From Halocatena marina (GTDB taxonomy: Archaea; Halobacteriota; Halobacteria; Halobacteriales; Haloarculaceae), in the NCBI RefSeq assembly GCF_025913575.1, contig NZ_CP109785.1, positions 3,782,001 through 3,846,000 on the forward strand: 64,000 nucleotides of DNA, given 5' to 3'. This document shows, in pieces, positions 26,176-35,361 of the stretch. Positions within the stretch are counted from its first letter, which is position 1. Each line of letters begins with the position of its first letter. The position numbers were made by a program, and so were the translations under genes. The notes below the pieces were generated by a model that ran no database searches, was not told where the DNA came from, and was given only the letters and a program-made list of their open reading frames with translations.

Positions 26176-26249
26176 GAATGAACGTAGAATGCCACCATCT
26201 AAAACAGTTCTTCCGTGGTGTTTTTCCCGCTTGCCGTGTATAATCGTTT

Positions 26250-27695
26250 ATGCGATTCCGCTCCGTTTTGCTTGCTGTCTTGGTCGTTCTTGCAGGCTGT
26301 AATGCTCTCCCAAATGCCGGGAACACTCCCTCTCCGACTGAATCTGGTGTATCCGGGCCTCAGAAATCGACAGCTGCGCCCGGCAACGCTACAGACGGAA
26401 TCGGCCATGAAAACGGCTATTCGGCCGATGCGAAACTATCGATCAGCCCGAATGACGGCCTGAACAAAACGGAGCGAAAAGCGGTCGTCTCTCGAACGAT
26501 GGCCCGTATCGAAATCGTTCGCCAGAAGGAGTTCAAACACTCGGTCCCCGTCACGATCCAGTCCCGAGAAAAATTCAGAGGAAATCAATCGAACCAGAAT
26601 ATAACGAAGTCGTTCCGTCGGTTCGACAACGCAAAGTTCGAAGCGATGTTCCTCATCGGGGAACAATCAGATTCGCTCGCTGTTCAGAACGAGGCCAGAG
26701 GACAGAGCGTTCTTGGATACTACAGTCCGACGAAAGATTCGATCGTCATTATCAGCAACAGTAAGACACCCACACTTGACGGCGAATCGACGCTCGCACA
26801 CGAACTCACCCACGCGCTTCAGGACCAGCATTTCAACCTCTCTGACTACAATCGGACCACACGGGACGAACACAACGCGGTCAACGGTCTTATTGAGGGT
26901 GAAGCGAATCTCGTCCAACAGCGATACATGTCGAACTGCGGGAATAATTGGGACTGTCTTCCACGCTCGGAGAGTGGAAGCAGCGCCCAGCCCCCGAGCA
27001 ACTGGGGCGTGTATCTCCTCAATTATTTCCCGTACGCTGATGGACCCGAGTTCGTCAACTACTACCAGCAGCGTGATGGCTGGAGCCGAGTCGACGAAAT
27101 GTTCTCACAGCCTCCTGTAAGCTCCGAACAGGTGATGACGCCCACGAAATACGGCTCCGACGCACCAACGAACGTCACACTTGATGACCGTGCCCGGAAC
27201 GGATGGTCGCGCGTCCATCTCACGGGACAGCGATCGGGACCATCACGCCCCGATTACGCGACGCTCGGACAGTCAGGACTCACCGCAATGTTCGCACAAG
27301 CAACGTTCGATTCGTACAATCGGTCGGCTGTCGTTCCTCGCCGGGCGATCTTCAACTACGATGGGAACCAACCAAACAGATCCGATCCCCTCGATTACAG
27401 TCTCCCGATCACGAACGGATGGGACGGCGATCGACTGCACGTCTATCAGAAGAACAACGAGACGGCCTACGTCTGGAAGGTGAAGTGGGACTCACCGAAA
27501 GACGCCTCGCAGTTCGCAACTGCGTACCGTCAGCTTCTCAGCCACTGGGGAGCGACAACGGCTGGAACGAATACGTGGGTCATCGAGAACGGACCGTATG
27601 CAGACGCTTTCTCGGTTCGGACATCGGGTAGTACGGTCGTCATCGTAAACGCGCCGACGACCGACGATCTCGGTGACGTTCGGCGGAAGGCATAG
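26250..27695 (+). CDS. Hvo_1808-type surface lipoprotein with HELTH motif
   Basis: 481 residues. A Sec lipoprotein signal (VLLAVLVVLAGC, Cys about residue 16) is followed by a Pro/Thr/Ser spacer. The core contains STLAHELTHALQDQHF, a zinc-metalloprotease-like HExxH helix, with INGLIEGEAN 40-50 residues later as a candidate third ligand (E). It is therefore a plausible extracellular protease, although the family (Hvo_1808-type surface protein) has no proven activity. It shares its architecture with the next gene, 30 bp downstream: DGLN.(T/S)ER.AVV.RTMAR near residue 75 and matching C-terminal WDSP.DASQF. Confidence 0.85.
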   Translation: MRFRSVLLAVLVVLAGCNALPNAGNTPSPTESGVSGPQKSTAAPGNATDGIGHENGYSADAKLSISPNDGLNKTERKAVVSRTMARIEIVRQKEFKHSVPVTIQSREKFRGNQSNQNITKSFRRFDNAKFEAMFLIGEQSDSLAVQNEARGQSVLGYYSPTKDSIVIISNSKTPTLDGESTLAHELTHALQDQHFNLSDYNRTTRDEHNAVNGLIEGEANLVQQRYMSNCGNNWDCLPRSESGSSAQPPSNWGVYLLNYFPYADGPEFVNYYQQRDGWSRVDEMFSQPPVSSEQVMTPTKYGSDAPTNVTLDDRARNGWSRVHLTGQRSGPSRPDYATLGQSGLTAMFAQATFDSYNRSAVVPRRAIFNYDGNQPNRSDPLDYSLPITNGWDGDRLHVYQKNNETAYVWKVKWDSPKDASQFATAYRQLLSHWGATTAGTNTWVIENGPYADAFSVRTSGSTVVIVNAPTTDDLGDVRRKA

Positions 27696-27725
27696 CTCGG
27701 CATCACAGCCCATCCTTAATAGAAT

Positions 27726-29048
27726 ATGACAACTCGACCATCGGAATGGACCGGTCTCGCATTCTCTGTGCTCATCGTCCTCTCTGGCTGTTCCGGCCTC
27801 CTTGGGGGATTACAGGCCGATATCGGTCAGGAAGATGGCTACAGTGCTACCGATTCAGTGAATGTAACGACGAGCGACGGACTGAACGCAAGCGAACGAG
27901 AGGCAGTCGTTCACAGAACGATGGCCCGTGTTGAGGTTATTCGCGGTCAGGAGTTCACGAAGGACGTTCCAGTTCGTGTCATATCACGAGAACAATACCA
28001 AAACGAGAGTGGAACGTTTGCCGTTCGAGACGACCCGAACTACACCGCATGGAACAATCAGGTCTGGGAAGCGCGGTTTCTCGTCGATGAACCGACGAAC
28101 GCAAACAAAGCCGTCGAAGGAGTTTATGCAGGCGCAGTGCTCGGCTACTATTCGAACGGCGAAATCGTCATCGTCAGTGACAGCAAAACGCCGCGTATCG
28201 ATTCGCTGACGCTCGCACACGAACTCACACACGCACTTCAGGATCAGCAGCTCTCGTTAGGCGAGGGTAATTTTGATCAAACGCAGGACGCTCAACTCGC
28301 AGAGAACGGTCTCATCGAAGGTGACGCAAACAGTGTAGAGTCTCGGTACGAGGAGCGCTGTCAGAATGATTGGTCGTGTTTACCCCAGCCAGAGCGACCG
28401 GAGCAGTCGAATCGCACTGACTTCAATCAGGGCGTGTACACGACAGTTATCATGCCGTATATCGCAGGACCGGATTTCGTCGATGCACTCCACGAACGTG
28501 GTGGCTGGAGCGCGGTCAACGATGCATACGATGATATCCCACAGAGTTCCGAACAGATCATCCACCCGGAGCGCTACCCTAACGATACTCCTGTGAACGT
28601 CACCGTCAAAGACCGATCAAACAACGAGTGGGAACGACTCGATGTTGACCCACAGGCCGAAACAGCCGGTGAAGCCTCGATTTACACGATGTTCTGGATG
28701 AACGGCGTCATCGATACGCAGAGTCACTACCAGTACAACTACTCCCACCCACTATCTGCGGGATGGGCCGGTGATAGCCTTGTTCCTTATCAAAACACGG
28801 CTGGCGAGCAGAACGGATACGTCTGGAAGACGGAGTGGGATTCCCCCGAAGACGCCTCGCAGTTCTCCGATGGATACAAACGACTGCTCAAACAAAAGGG
28901 CGCAAAGCAAACCGGTAACACGTACGTCATTCCCGAGAAAAATCCGTACGGAGACGCATTCCGAGTGAGTCGTCAGGGGACGACGGTGACGATCGTGAAC
29001 GCACCAACCGTCGAAGAGCTCGACCGCGTTCACCGATCATCGAACTGA
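27726..29048 (+). CDS. Hvo_1808-type surface lipoprotein, paralogue of the upstream gene
   Basis: 440 residues. Lipobox LSGC at about residue 22. It has the same blocks as its neighbour: NASEREAVVHRTMARVEVIR, LTLAHELTHALQDQQL, ENGLIEGDANSVESRY and EWDSPEDASQF. HELTH and the later Glu/Asp are kept, so both copies look active if either is. It is a tandem duplication in one transcript (30-bp gap). Differences in the surface-exposed middle suggest diverged substrates or partners. Confidence 0.85.
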   Translation: MTTRPSEWTGLAFSVLIVLSGCSGLLGGLQADIGQEDGYSATDSVNVTTSDGLNASEREAVVHRTMARVEVIRGQEFTKDVPVRVISREQYQNESGTFAVRDDPNYTAWNNQVWEARFLVDEPTNANKAVEGVYAGAVLGYYSNGEIVIVSDSKTPRIDSLTLAHELTHALQDQQLSLGEGNFDQTQDAQLAENGLIEGDANSVESRYEERCQNDWSCLPQPERPEQSNRTDFNQGVYTTVIMPYIAGPDFVDALHERGGWSAVNDAYDDIPQSSEQIIHPERYPNDTPVNVTVKDRSNNEWERLDVDPQAETAGEASIYTMFWMNGVIDTQSHYQYNYSHPLSAGWAGDSLVPYQNTAGEQNGYVWKTEWDSPEDASQFSDGYKRLLKQKGAKQTGNTYVIPEKNPYGDAFRVSRQGTTVTIVNAPTVEELDRVHRSSN

Positions 29049-29144
29049 CCCGAGGGAGATCGGTGCGGATCTGTGTATGGATGGGCCGGCTGCTTGTGTA
29101 GCCAGAATCACGTAGTTTTTCGACGCTCCGGCGGAATAGGGTGT

Positions 29145-30284
29145 ATGTTCGACATCGTCTCGCCGGATGAAATTCGCGAGGGACGGGCGACTGATGCTTA
29201 CTTCGATCGGACAGTCACGACGCTCGAGGACGCCGACCGTGACCCATACGTTGTTGCTGAAGTGTGCGCTGATCAGTTTCCGACAGGAGCGTTCGAACTC
29301 TTCGCTGGTGTCAAAGACGCAGCGAACTTGTTTTCATCAACGACTGTTGATATCGATGCGCTCTGCGAGGGACAACTGTTTGACGGTGGCCCCGTCATGC
29401 GTATCGAGGGTCGATACACTGAGTTTGCACGGCTCGAAACGTCTCTTTTGGGCTTTCTCTCACACGCAAGTGGGATTGCCACGCGTGCGCTTCGTGCACG
29501 CCGTGCTGCTCCCGACGTACAACTGTTAAGCTTCGGTGCACGCCACGTTCATCCGTCACTGGCAGCAGTCGTCGAACGCTCTGCGCTCATCGCGGGATTC
29601 GATGGCTTCTCACACGTCGCTGCCGGCGAGATCCTCGGTCGTGAATCAAGCGGAACGATGCCCCACGCGCTCATCATCTGCTTTGGACCGAACGAACAGG
29701 AGGAAGCGTGGGAGGCGTTCGATGCGGCCGTCGGGGACGATATTCCTCGCATCGCGCTGTGTGATACGTACTCCGATGAAACCGACGAAGTGCTGCGCGC
29801 GGCACGAACCATCGATCTCGATGGCGTCCGTCTCGATACGCCGAGTTCTCGACGTGGTGATTTCAGACACATCGCCAGAGAGGTCCGCTGGAAGCTCGAC
29901 ACAGAGGGGTACGAAGATGTCGATATCTTCCTCAGCGGTGGCCTCGGTGCAGCCGAACTCCGAGAACTTCGAGACGTCGCGGACGGCTTCGGTATCGGTG
30001 GATACGTCAGCAATGCCAATCCGGTGGACTTCGCGTTGGATCTTGTCGAAATTGAGGGCGAACCGGCGACAAAGCGGGGAAAGCTTTCCGGGCCGAAGGA
30101 TGTCTACCGAACATCAGACGGCGACCATTGTGTCCTCCCTGCTGGGACTCCCAGCCCAGCGGAGAGTGAGTCGTTGCTAGAACCGCTCGTCCGAGACGGA
30201 GAAATCGTGCGCGAATTTAGTATCGACGCGAGTGCAACCCGAGCACTTCGAGATGCCGAACGGGTGGGATTCGAAGCAGATTGA
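29145..30284 (+). CDS. pncB: Nicotinate phosphoribosyltransferase
   Basis: 379 residues. Type II phosphoribosyltransferase barrel: TDAYFDRT near residue 15, LLSFGARHVHP (substrate/His region), SSGTMPHALI, DGVRLDTPSSRRGD and FLSGGLGAAELREL. It joins nicotinate and PRPP to nicotinate mononucleotide in NAD salvage. A C-terminal tail of about 80 residues (KRGKLSGPKDVYR) is shared by archaeal members. The ATG at 29145 matches the family start; a frame open from 29073 adds unlikely residues. It is followed by the RNase P RNA gene. Confidence 0.9.
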   Translation: MFDIVSPDEIREGRATDAYFDRTVTTLEDADRDPYVVAEVCADQFPTGAFELFAGVKDAANLFSSTTVDIDALCEGQLFDGGPVMRIEGRYTEFARLETSLLGFLSHASGIATRALRARRAAPDVQLLSFGARHVHPSLAAVVERSALIAGFDGFSHVAAGEILGRESSGTMPHALIICFGPNEQEEAWEAFDAAVGDDIPRIALCDTYSDETDEVLRAARTIDLDGVRLDTPSSRRGDFRHIAREVRWKLDTEGYEDVDIFLSGGLGAAELRELRDVADGFGIGGYVSNANPVDFALDLVEIEGEPATKRGKLSGPKDVYRTSDGDHCVLPAGTPSPAESESLLEPLVRDGEIVREFSIDASATRALRDAERVGFEAD

Positions 30285-30364
30285 CAGCGATCAAAATCGA
30301 TCGAACGTGGGTCTCCGCTCCGCTAGTGATCGAACAACTTACCCACCGTCGCCGAGTATTAACA

Positions 30365-30683
30365 GTGTGGCAGTGGGTGTCCGGTTTCCGCGTTTTGCGA
30401 GGAAAGTCCCCCCACCGTCCGGGCAGGTGACCGGGCGCAAGCCCGGGGCGAGAGATCGCCGGCACTGGAACAGAAACGAGACCCCTCTCCCGGACCGATG
30501 AGGTGTGCGACGCCTGAGGTAACGAGGGCACGCTAACCCACCGAGGATCGAAGGGAGAGAATGGATGGAACGGCGAATCCTCACCGGTGCAAGCCCGCGG
30601 TTGATGGTAGCCCGGACACACGCCGTGGGTGCTCAGCCGAATGCCGGATAGAACAGAAGGGGGCTTACGGCCCACAGCCACAC
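30365..30683 (+). ncRNA. rnpB: RNase P RNA, archaeal type A
   Basis: About 319 nt. Conserved cores are GAGGAAAGTCC (30400 region), ACAGAAACGAG, and the 3' core ACAGAAGGGGGCTTAC (30651-30667). The ends pair as P1: GTGTGGCAGTGGG (from 30365) with CCCACAGCCACAC (to 30683), 12 of 13 positions. The GC-rich middle contains the specificity domain with GGTGCAAGCC. It is the catalytic RNA that trims tRNA 5' leaders. The ends are set by the P1 helix and could be off by a few bases. Confidence 0.93.
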
Positions 30684-30806
30684 TATTCAAAATATATACG
30701 CTATTGTACTTACTATTGTGACAAATGGTTGTTCGGTTTTGTTGGTGTCCATCTTATGTGATCATAATCAAAAACGTCTTTTTCCTGGTGAACAATCACA
30801 GTGCAA

Positions 30807-32027
30807 ATGACAACTCGCGTCCTCCCCGTGCTCGTACTCGTCATGGTTGTCCTCGCTGGTTGTTCCGGTATGCTCACCGGTTCCAACACGACGAATGCCA
30901 CGAATTCGACATCGACACTAACACCAGATGGAATGACAAATCCAAATGCACAGCCCACGATCCCAGGCGAAACGGGGCCTGATGAGAACCTTCCTACTTC
31001 TGCAGCGTCACCGGCATCAACTCAAACTTCCGCGTCCTCCTCGGCTTCTTCTTCACCCACTGATGACGACCCCAGCAGCCACGACGGTGCGACTCCGGAT
31101 CCGGGTTCTGATGCTGTACCGAGTAAAGAGAACCCGTGGGGTGAACGTACACTGACAGTGGCGATCAAAGACGAAACAGGGAACGACCGCGCGTTCGAAC
31201 CATTGGTTCAGAACGCGCTCGCCTACTGGGAACAGAACAGCAGAAAGTACGCGGGCTATCAGATCAACTATCGTCTGGAGCCGGATGCAGCGAATCCCGA
31301 TGTCGTCGTTTCGTTCGTTCCTTCTATCGAAGAATGCGGTGTCGAGGAACAAGTTGAGGGGTGTGCGCCGTATATTCGATCGCCGGAGGAGGTCAACCGG
31401 CCTGCCAATGTTCAGGTTCGGAGCGGATATACGGACGAATCGACAGTGAAGTTACTCATTCATGAATTCGGCCACACGCTTGGTCTCGGTCACGATGACA
31501 AACCGAAGAAGATCATGGCTGCGACGACCGATCTGACAACACTCCCGAAGCCAAACGTAACCGAACGCGCCCTTCCGTGGGATCACTCGACGCTGAGCGT
31601 TGCTGTCGATCTGTCGGGCGTCCCCGCTACTGATCGCGCAACTGTCAATTCACAGGTTGATAAAGCGTTCGCGTACTACGATCAGGGTGCTGATGGAACT
31701 GTCCCCAACCGCGTCTCCTTCCGTCGAGTCTCTAATCCTGAGGAAGCCGATATCGTCGTTCAGTTCACCGATGATTCACCGTGTCAGGGTCTCAAATCCG
31801 GTTCGTGCAGTGTCGCTTCGGGCTATGATCCGGACGACGACGGTGCAACCGAAACGTACGCCAAGACCAGAATCGTGATCACCAATGTCGAACCCAAGAC
31901 CGTCGCGTGGCACGTTGGTAACCGGCTCGGTGAGGATGCTTTTGGATTTGACCATCCGAGCGACTTCCCGCAACCGCTGCGTGGCAACGCGCCCACAGAA
32001 ACCCGTCGCTCGAACTGGTGGGCGTAG
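30807..32027 (+). CDS. Metzincin-type secreted lipoprotein with a second, degenerate protease domain
   Basis: 406 residues. Lipoprotein signal (LVMVVLAGC, Cys about residue 19), then a Ser/Thr/Pro-rich stalk to about residue 105. Domain 1 (about 110-250) ends in LLIHEFGHTLGLGHDDK, a complete HExxHxxGxxHD zinc site followed by KKIMAAT (Met-turn). Domain 2 (about 258-395) repeats the pattern (TLSVAVDLS, then EEADIVVQF), but the zinc site is WHVGNRLGEDAFGFDH, with HExxH lost. It is likely an extracellular zinc protease with a non-catalytic repeat. The ATG at 30807 is preferred to the GTG at 30801. Confidence 0.85.
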   Translation: MTTRVLPVLVLVMVVLAGCSGMLTGSNTTNATNSTSTLTPDGMTNPNAQPTIPGETGPDENLPTSAASPASTQTSASSSASSSPTDDDPSSHDGATPDPGSDAVPSKENPWGERTLTVAIKDETGNDRAFEPLVQNALAYWEQNSRKYAGYQINYRLEPDAANPDVVVSFVPSIEECGVEEQVEGCAPYIRSPEEVNRPANVQVRSGYTDESTVKLLIHEFGHTLGLGHDDKPKKIMAATTDLTTLPKPNVTERALPWDHSTLSVAVDLSGVPATDRATVNSQVDKAFAYYDQGADGTVPNRVSFRRVSNPEEADIVVQFTDDSPCQGLKSGSCSVASGYDPDDDGATETYAKTRIVITNVEPKTVAWHVGNRLGEDAFGFDHPSDFPQPLRGNAPTETRRSNWWA

Positions 32028-32128
32028 CACTCGCTGTTTAGACGGCATCTGATCAGATCGTACCGATTCGATCCTTGTTCCGTTTCACTCCGCATCGAAA
32101 TATCGTTGTCTGCTCATCCTCGATCATC

Positions 32129-32977
32129 TCACGCTTGATCTCGGATGAGCTGTGCGAGTTCGTCGTAAAAGCTCGGTTCGTATTTCGCCTCGTCATCGAC
32201 TGTCGGTCGCGCGTTCGTTTCTGTGACGAGTGCACGGTCTTCACTCACCAGCAGATCGACACCGAGATACGGGATGTTGAGCGCGGCAGCCGTCTGTTCT
32301 GCGATGCGGCGATACTCCGATGGGAGCGAGACACTCGTTGCCTGAGCGCCTCGGTGGACGTTGTGTTTCCATCGTCCTGTGTCGTCTGGCAACCGACGCT
32401 CGACCGCACCGGCGTACTGTCCGTCGATGATCATCGCTCGGTAGTCGCGCGCGTCAGGAAGATATTCCTGAACGAGGTAGGATTTGTCTGCTGTCGTGGG
32501 ATAGCCGTGAACGAGTTCGAGATAATCGATCGTCCCGAGAAATGAATCGAGATCGGAGACCTTCGTGATGCCGGTGCCACGAGTCGTCGAGTTCGGTTTG
32601 ATCACGACGGGTGGCTCGAATCGCTCGAACACACCGCGTGCATCTGTCTGATCGATTGGATTCGAGACCATCACGGTCTCTGGTGTCGGTACGCCAGCCC
32701 GACCGAGCCGTGCGAGTGTTTCGGCTTTGTGGCGCGATCGGAGTATCGCCTCCCTGTCGTTGACCCACGGAACGTCGAGGAGTGCATCGACGACGCCACC
32801 CTCTGGGAGTCGGCTAGGATACACGAACCCGACGTCGAATGACTCACTCTCATCGGCGCTCAGATCGACTGTCCGTTCGTCTGCCTGAACGTAGTCGACC
32901 GCGATCTCACGCGCTTCGAGCGGCTCGCGGATCCGCTCGTACGTCTGTGCAGCAGTTGTGACCGCGAGGCGGAGCAT
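32129..32977 (-). CDS. RimK-like ATP-grasp ligase
   Basis: 282 residues. ATP-grasp motifs: SRHKAETLARLGRAGVPTPE (start of the ATP-grasp fold), PPVVIKPNSTTRGTGITKV (nucleotide-binding Lys and Gly-rich loop), YLVQEYLP, DYRAMIIDG, and LGVDLLVSEDRALVTETNAR (Mg ligands E and N). The N-terminal 85 residues form the RimK-type pre-ATP domain. Relatives add glutamate to proteins, cofactors or LysW-type carriers. No carrier protein is nearby, so the acceptor is unknown. Confidence 0.82.
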   Translation of the reverse strand: MLRLAVTTAAQTYERIREPLEAREIAVDYVQADERTVDLSADESESFDVGFVYPSRLPEGGVVDALLDVPWVNDREAILRSRHKAETLARLGRAGVPTPETVMVSNPIDQTDARGVFERFEPPVVIKPNSTTRGTGITKVSDLDSFLGTIDYLELVHGYPTTADKSYLVQEYLPDARDYRAMIIDGQYAGAVERRLPDDTGRWKHNVHRGAQATSVSLPSEYRRIAEQTAAALNIPYLGVDLLVSEDRALVTETNARPTVDDEAKYEPSFYDELAQLIRDQA

Positions 32978-33141
32978 ACGATATCCCGGTGTCCAAACGA
33001 TGAAAAGCCTGCGTCTGAGCAGTGCTCACGGGATATCCGACATCGGTTACTTTGTCGCACTATTCGGAAACGATCCTACTCGCAAAGTAAAGATGAGGAA
33101 CAACAATGCTCAGATCGCATTGTATGATTGAAACAGAAGAA

Positions 33142-33214
33142 CGTCCTGACGGAGATTTGAACTCCGGTCCCTGGCTCCGCAAGCCAGGAGGATAGTCCAC
33201 TACCCTACCAGGAC
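33142..33214 (-). tRNA. tRNA-Arg (anticodon GCG)
   Basis: 73 nt. Acceptor GTCCTGG pairs with TCAGGAC (one G-U), discriminator G, no encoded CCA. Anticodon arm CTGGC-TTGCGGA-GCCAG gives GCG, reading CGC/CGU. T-arm CCGGAGTTCAAATCTCCG carries TTCAAAT. A TATA-like CTTTAG about 30 nt upstream on the same strand. Confidence 0.96.
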
Positions 33215-33429
33215 TCATCTCTGTGTTTTGTGTATTCGCCTAAAGCCGTTGCGGTTCACGCCTGTCGTGTTTGGATCTCCCTCGCACTGATACATCTGGT
33301 ATCTGATTACTATCGAGTAACACCGATGAGCGTCCAAATGTTGAAATACGGAACAGTGACCACACCAGCCATGATCGCTGATTCGTGCAACCGACAATGC
33401 TTAGCGGCGGTGTTACCATGTCCTGTCTA

Positions 33430-34887
33430 ATGAGCGTGATCGAGGATATCTACGCGGATCTCGATACGGATGTCACAGAAGAGGAGTTTCGAGAAGCCGT
33501 TACCGAGAAGGTCGAACAGATGGGTGGTCTCGCTGACGAGGAAACTGCTGCAAAGCTCGTTGCTCACGATCTAGGTGAGAGCGAAGCGAATACAATCGCC
33601 GATATTGACCCCGAAATGTCTGAGGTCGCGTTTGTCGGGAAAGTCACATCCGTCGGTGAGCTTCGTACGTTCGAGCGCGACGACAGCGAAGGACACGTCC
33701 TGAATATCGAATGCGCGGACGAAACCGGCCGGGTTCGCGTCGCGCTGTGGGACGAGAAGGCGACCGCGGGTGTCGAGGAACTCGAAATGGGACAGGCACT
33801 CCGCATCAAGGGCCATCCGAAAGAAGGATACAGCGGGTTAGAGGTGAGTGCAAGCCGTATCAAGGGCGATCCGGACGCCAACATCGACGTGACTGTCGGT
33901 GACGCTGGCACCATCGAGAATCTCTCTCTGGGTCAGTCTGATATCACGCTTACGGGGCGGGTGCTCGCAACCGAACCCGTGCGGACGTTCAGTCGGGACG
34001 ACGGGAGCGAAGGACGCGTCTCGAATCTCGTGCTCGGTGATGAAACGGGACGCGTACGCGTAACACTGTGGGACGAGCAGGCAGACAGCGTCGAGTCGCT
34101 CGAAGAAGGACAATCGGTCGAAGTCATCGACGGTTACGTCCGCGAGCGCGACGGCACCTTAGAGTTGCACGTCGGATCGCGCGGTGCCATCAAACCAATC
34201 GATGAGAACGTCAGTTTCGTTCCCGACGCAACAGACATCGAGACGGTCGAAATCGGACAGACTGTCGACATCGCTGGTGTCATCCGCTCGACCGACCCAA
34301 AGCGCACATTCGAGCGCAATGACGGGAGCGATGGACAGGTTCGGAACGTCCGCGTACAAGATCAAACAGGAGACATTCGCGTCGCACTTTGGGGGGCAAA
34401 GGCCGACATCGATCTCGGTCCGGGCGACGAAGCGCTGTTCGCGGATGTCGAGATACAGGACGGCTGGAAAGACTCTCTCGAAGCGTCCGCTGGGTGGCAA
34501 TCGACGGTCTCACTACTCGATGAGGGGACGGCTTCCGGCGGGATCACAACTGGCGATTCCAACGGCAGTAGTGGGACTGGTGCTCCCAACGCCGACGCCT
34601 CAGCGCAAGAAACTGGAGGAACGCTCTCATCGTTCACCGAAGACGACGGTGGCAACCGAGAAGAGAGCAAGACTGAGACTGAGACGAAGACGGAAACAGA
34701 ACGTGGGGGATCGGAGGAGTACCGCGAATTCACAGGAACAGTCGTTCAGACTGGTGATCCGGTGATGCTCGACAACGGGGACAGTACGCTCACAGTAGTG
34801 ACAGATGCGGACGTTCGACTTGGTGAGGAGGTCACGGCGCGCGGTCAGATGCGCGATGGGACATTGGAAGCCGAGGACATTCTCTAA
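33430..34887 (+). CDS. rpa2: Replication protein A, single-strand DNA binding (RPA2 type)
   Basis: 485 residues. Three OB-folds follow an N-terminal helical part: about 63-155, 163-255 and 272-365. Each has a (T/R)FER/SRDD..G....(I/L)...D.TG..RVALWD core (RTFERDDSEG; RTFSRDDGSEG; RTFERNDGSDG). An acidic Ser/Thr/Glu linker then leads to a small C-terminal beta domain. It protects single-stranded DNA in replication and repair. In haloarchaea such as Haloferax, rpa2 lies beside the histone gene, as here. A TATA-like box about 28 nt upstream supports the ATG at 33430; ATGs at 33385-33418 are less likely. Confidence 0.9.
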   Translation: MSVIEDIYADLDTDVTEEEFREAVTEKVEQMGGLADEETAAKLVAHDLGESEANTIADIDPEMSEVAFVGKVTSVGELRTFERDDSEGHVLNIECADETGRVRVALWDEKATAGVEELEMGQALRIKGHPKEGYSGLEVSASRIKGDPDANIDVTVGDAGTIENLSLGQSDITLTGRVLATEPVRTFSRDDGSEGRVSNLVLGDETGRVRVTLWDEQADSVESLEEGQSVEVIDGYVRERDGTLELHVGSRGAIKPIDENVSFVPDATDIETVEIGQTVDIAGVIRSTDPKRTFERNDGSDGQVRNVRVQDQTGDIRVALWGAKADIDLGPGDEALFADVEIQDGWKDSLEASAGWQSTVSLLDEGTASGGITTGDSNGSSGTGAPNADASAQETGGTLSSFTEDDGGNREESKTETETKTETERGGSEEYREFTGTVVQTGDPVMLDNGDSTLTVVTDADVRLGEEVTARGQMRDGTLEAEDIL

Positions 34888-34895
34888 CGCGGAAC

Positions 34896-34903
34896 GCTTA
34901 AGC
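34896..34903 (+). promoter_or_regulatory. TATA box of the histone gene
   Basis: GCTTAAGC is centred 27 nt before the ATG at 34927, so the histone message is probably leaderless and separate from rpa2, which ends 39 bp upstream. Confidence 0.55.
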
Positions 34904-34926
34904 CTGCGACAGTCGCGTATCAGCCT

Positions 34927-35361
34927 ATGAGCGTCGAGCTACCGTTTGCCCCGGTAGATGCCGTCATTCGACGAAATGCGGGAAATCTCAGGGTAAGCGC
35001 CGGTGCGGCCGAAGCCCTGGCCCGCCGTATCCAAGAGCACGGTGCGGCGTTGGCGATCGAAGCAGCCGAACGAGCGACCGAAAATGGTCGAAAGACGTTG
35101 ATGACTGAGGATTTCAACGTCTCTGCTGTCGATCGGAGCAACGTTGAACTTCCCATCGCACCCGTCGATCGTATCGCCCGTCTTGATATTGACGACCGGT
35201 ACCGCGTCTCGATGGACGCACGCGTAGCCTTGGCAGCGATCCTCGAACAGTACGCGGATGATATCGCGGCTGCTGCTGCGAAACTCGCACGCCACGCCGG
35301 TCGACGAACAATCAAATCTGAAGACATTCAAACATATTTCGAAATCGAACAGTACTTCTGA
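34927..35361 (+). CDS. hstA: Fused double histone
   Basis: 144 residues made of two histone folds in tandem (about 1-68 and 73-144), the haloarchaeal form in which the dimer is one chain. Each half begins LP(F/I)APVD and has the long central helix (SAGAAEALARRIQEHGAALA; SMDARVALAAILEQYADDIA), followed by R(K/R)T(L/I)...DF/DI. It is acidic and would wrap DNA weakly or act mainly as a regulator. Its stop overlaps the start of the deacetylase gene (ATGA), so the two are coupled. Confidence 0.95.
   Translation: MSVELPFAPVDAVIRRNAGNLRVSAGAAEALARRIQEHGAALAIEAAERATENGRKTLMTEDFNVSAVDRSNVELPIAPVDRIARLDIDDRYRVSMDARVALAAILEQYADDIAAAAAKLARHAGRRTIKSEDIQTYFEIEQYF

Noticed and set aside
30217..30690. 157-codon minus-strand ORF over the RNase P RNA gene
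   Set aside because: The conserved RNase P cores and P1 pairing explain this sequence.
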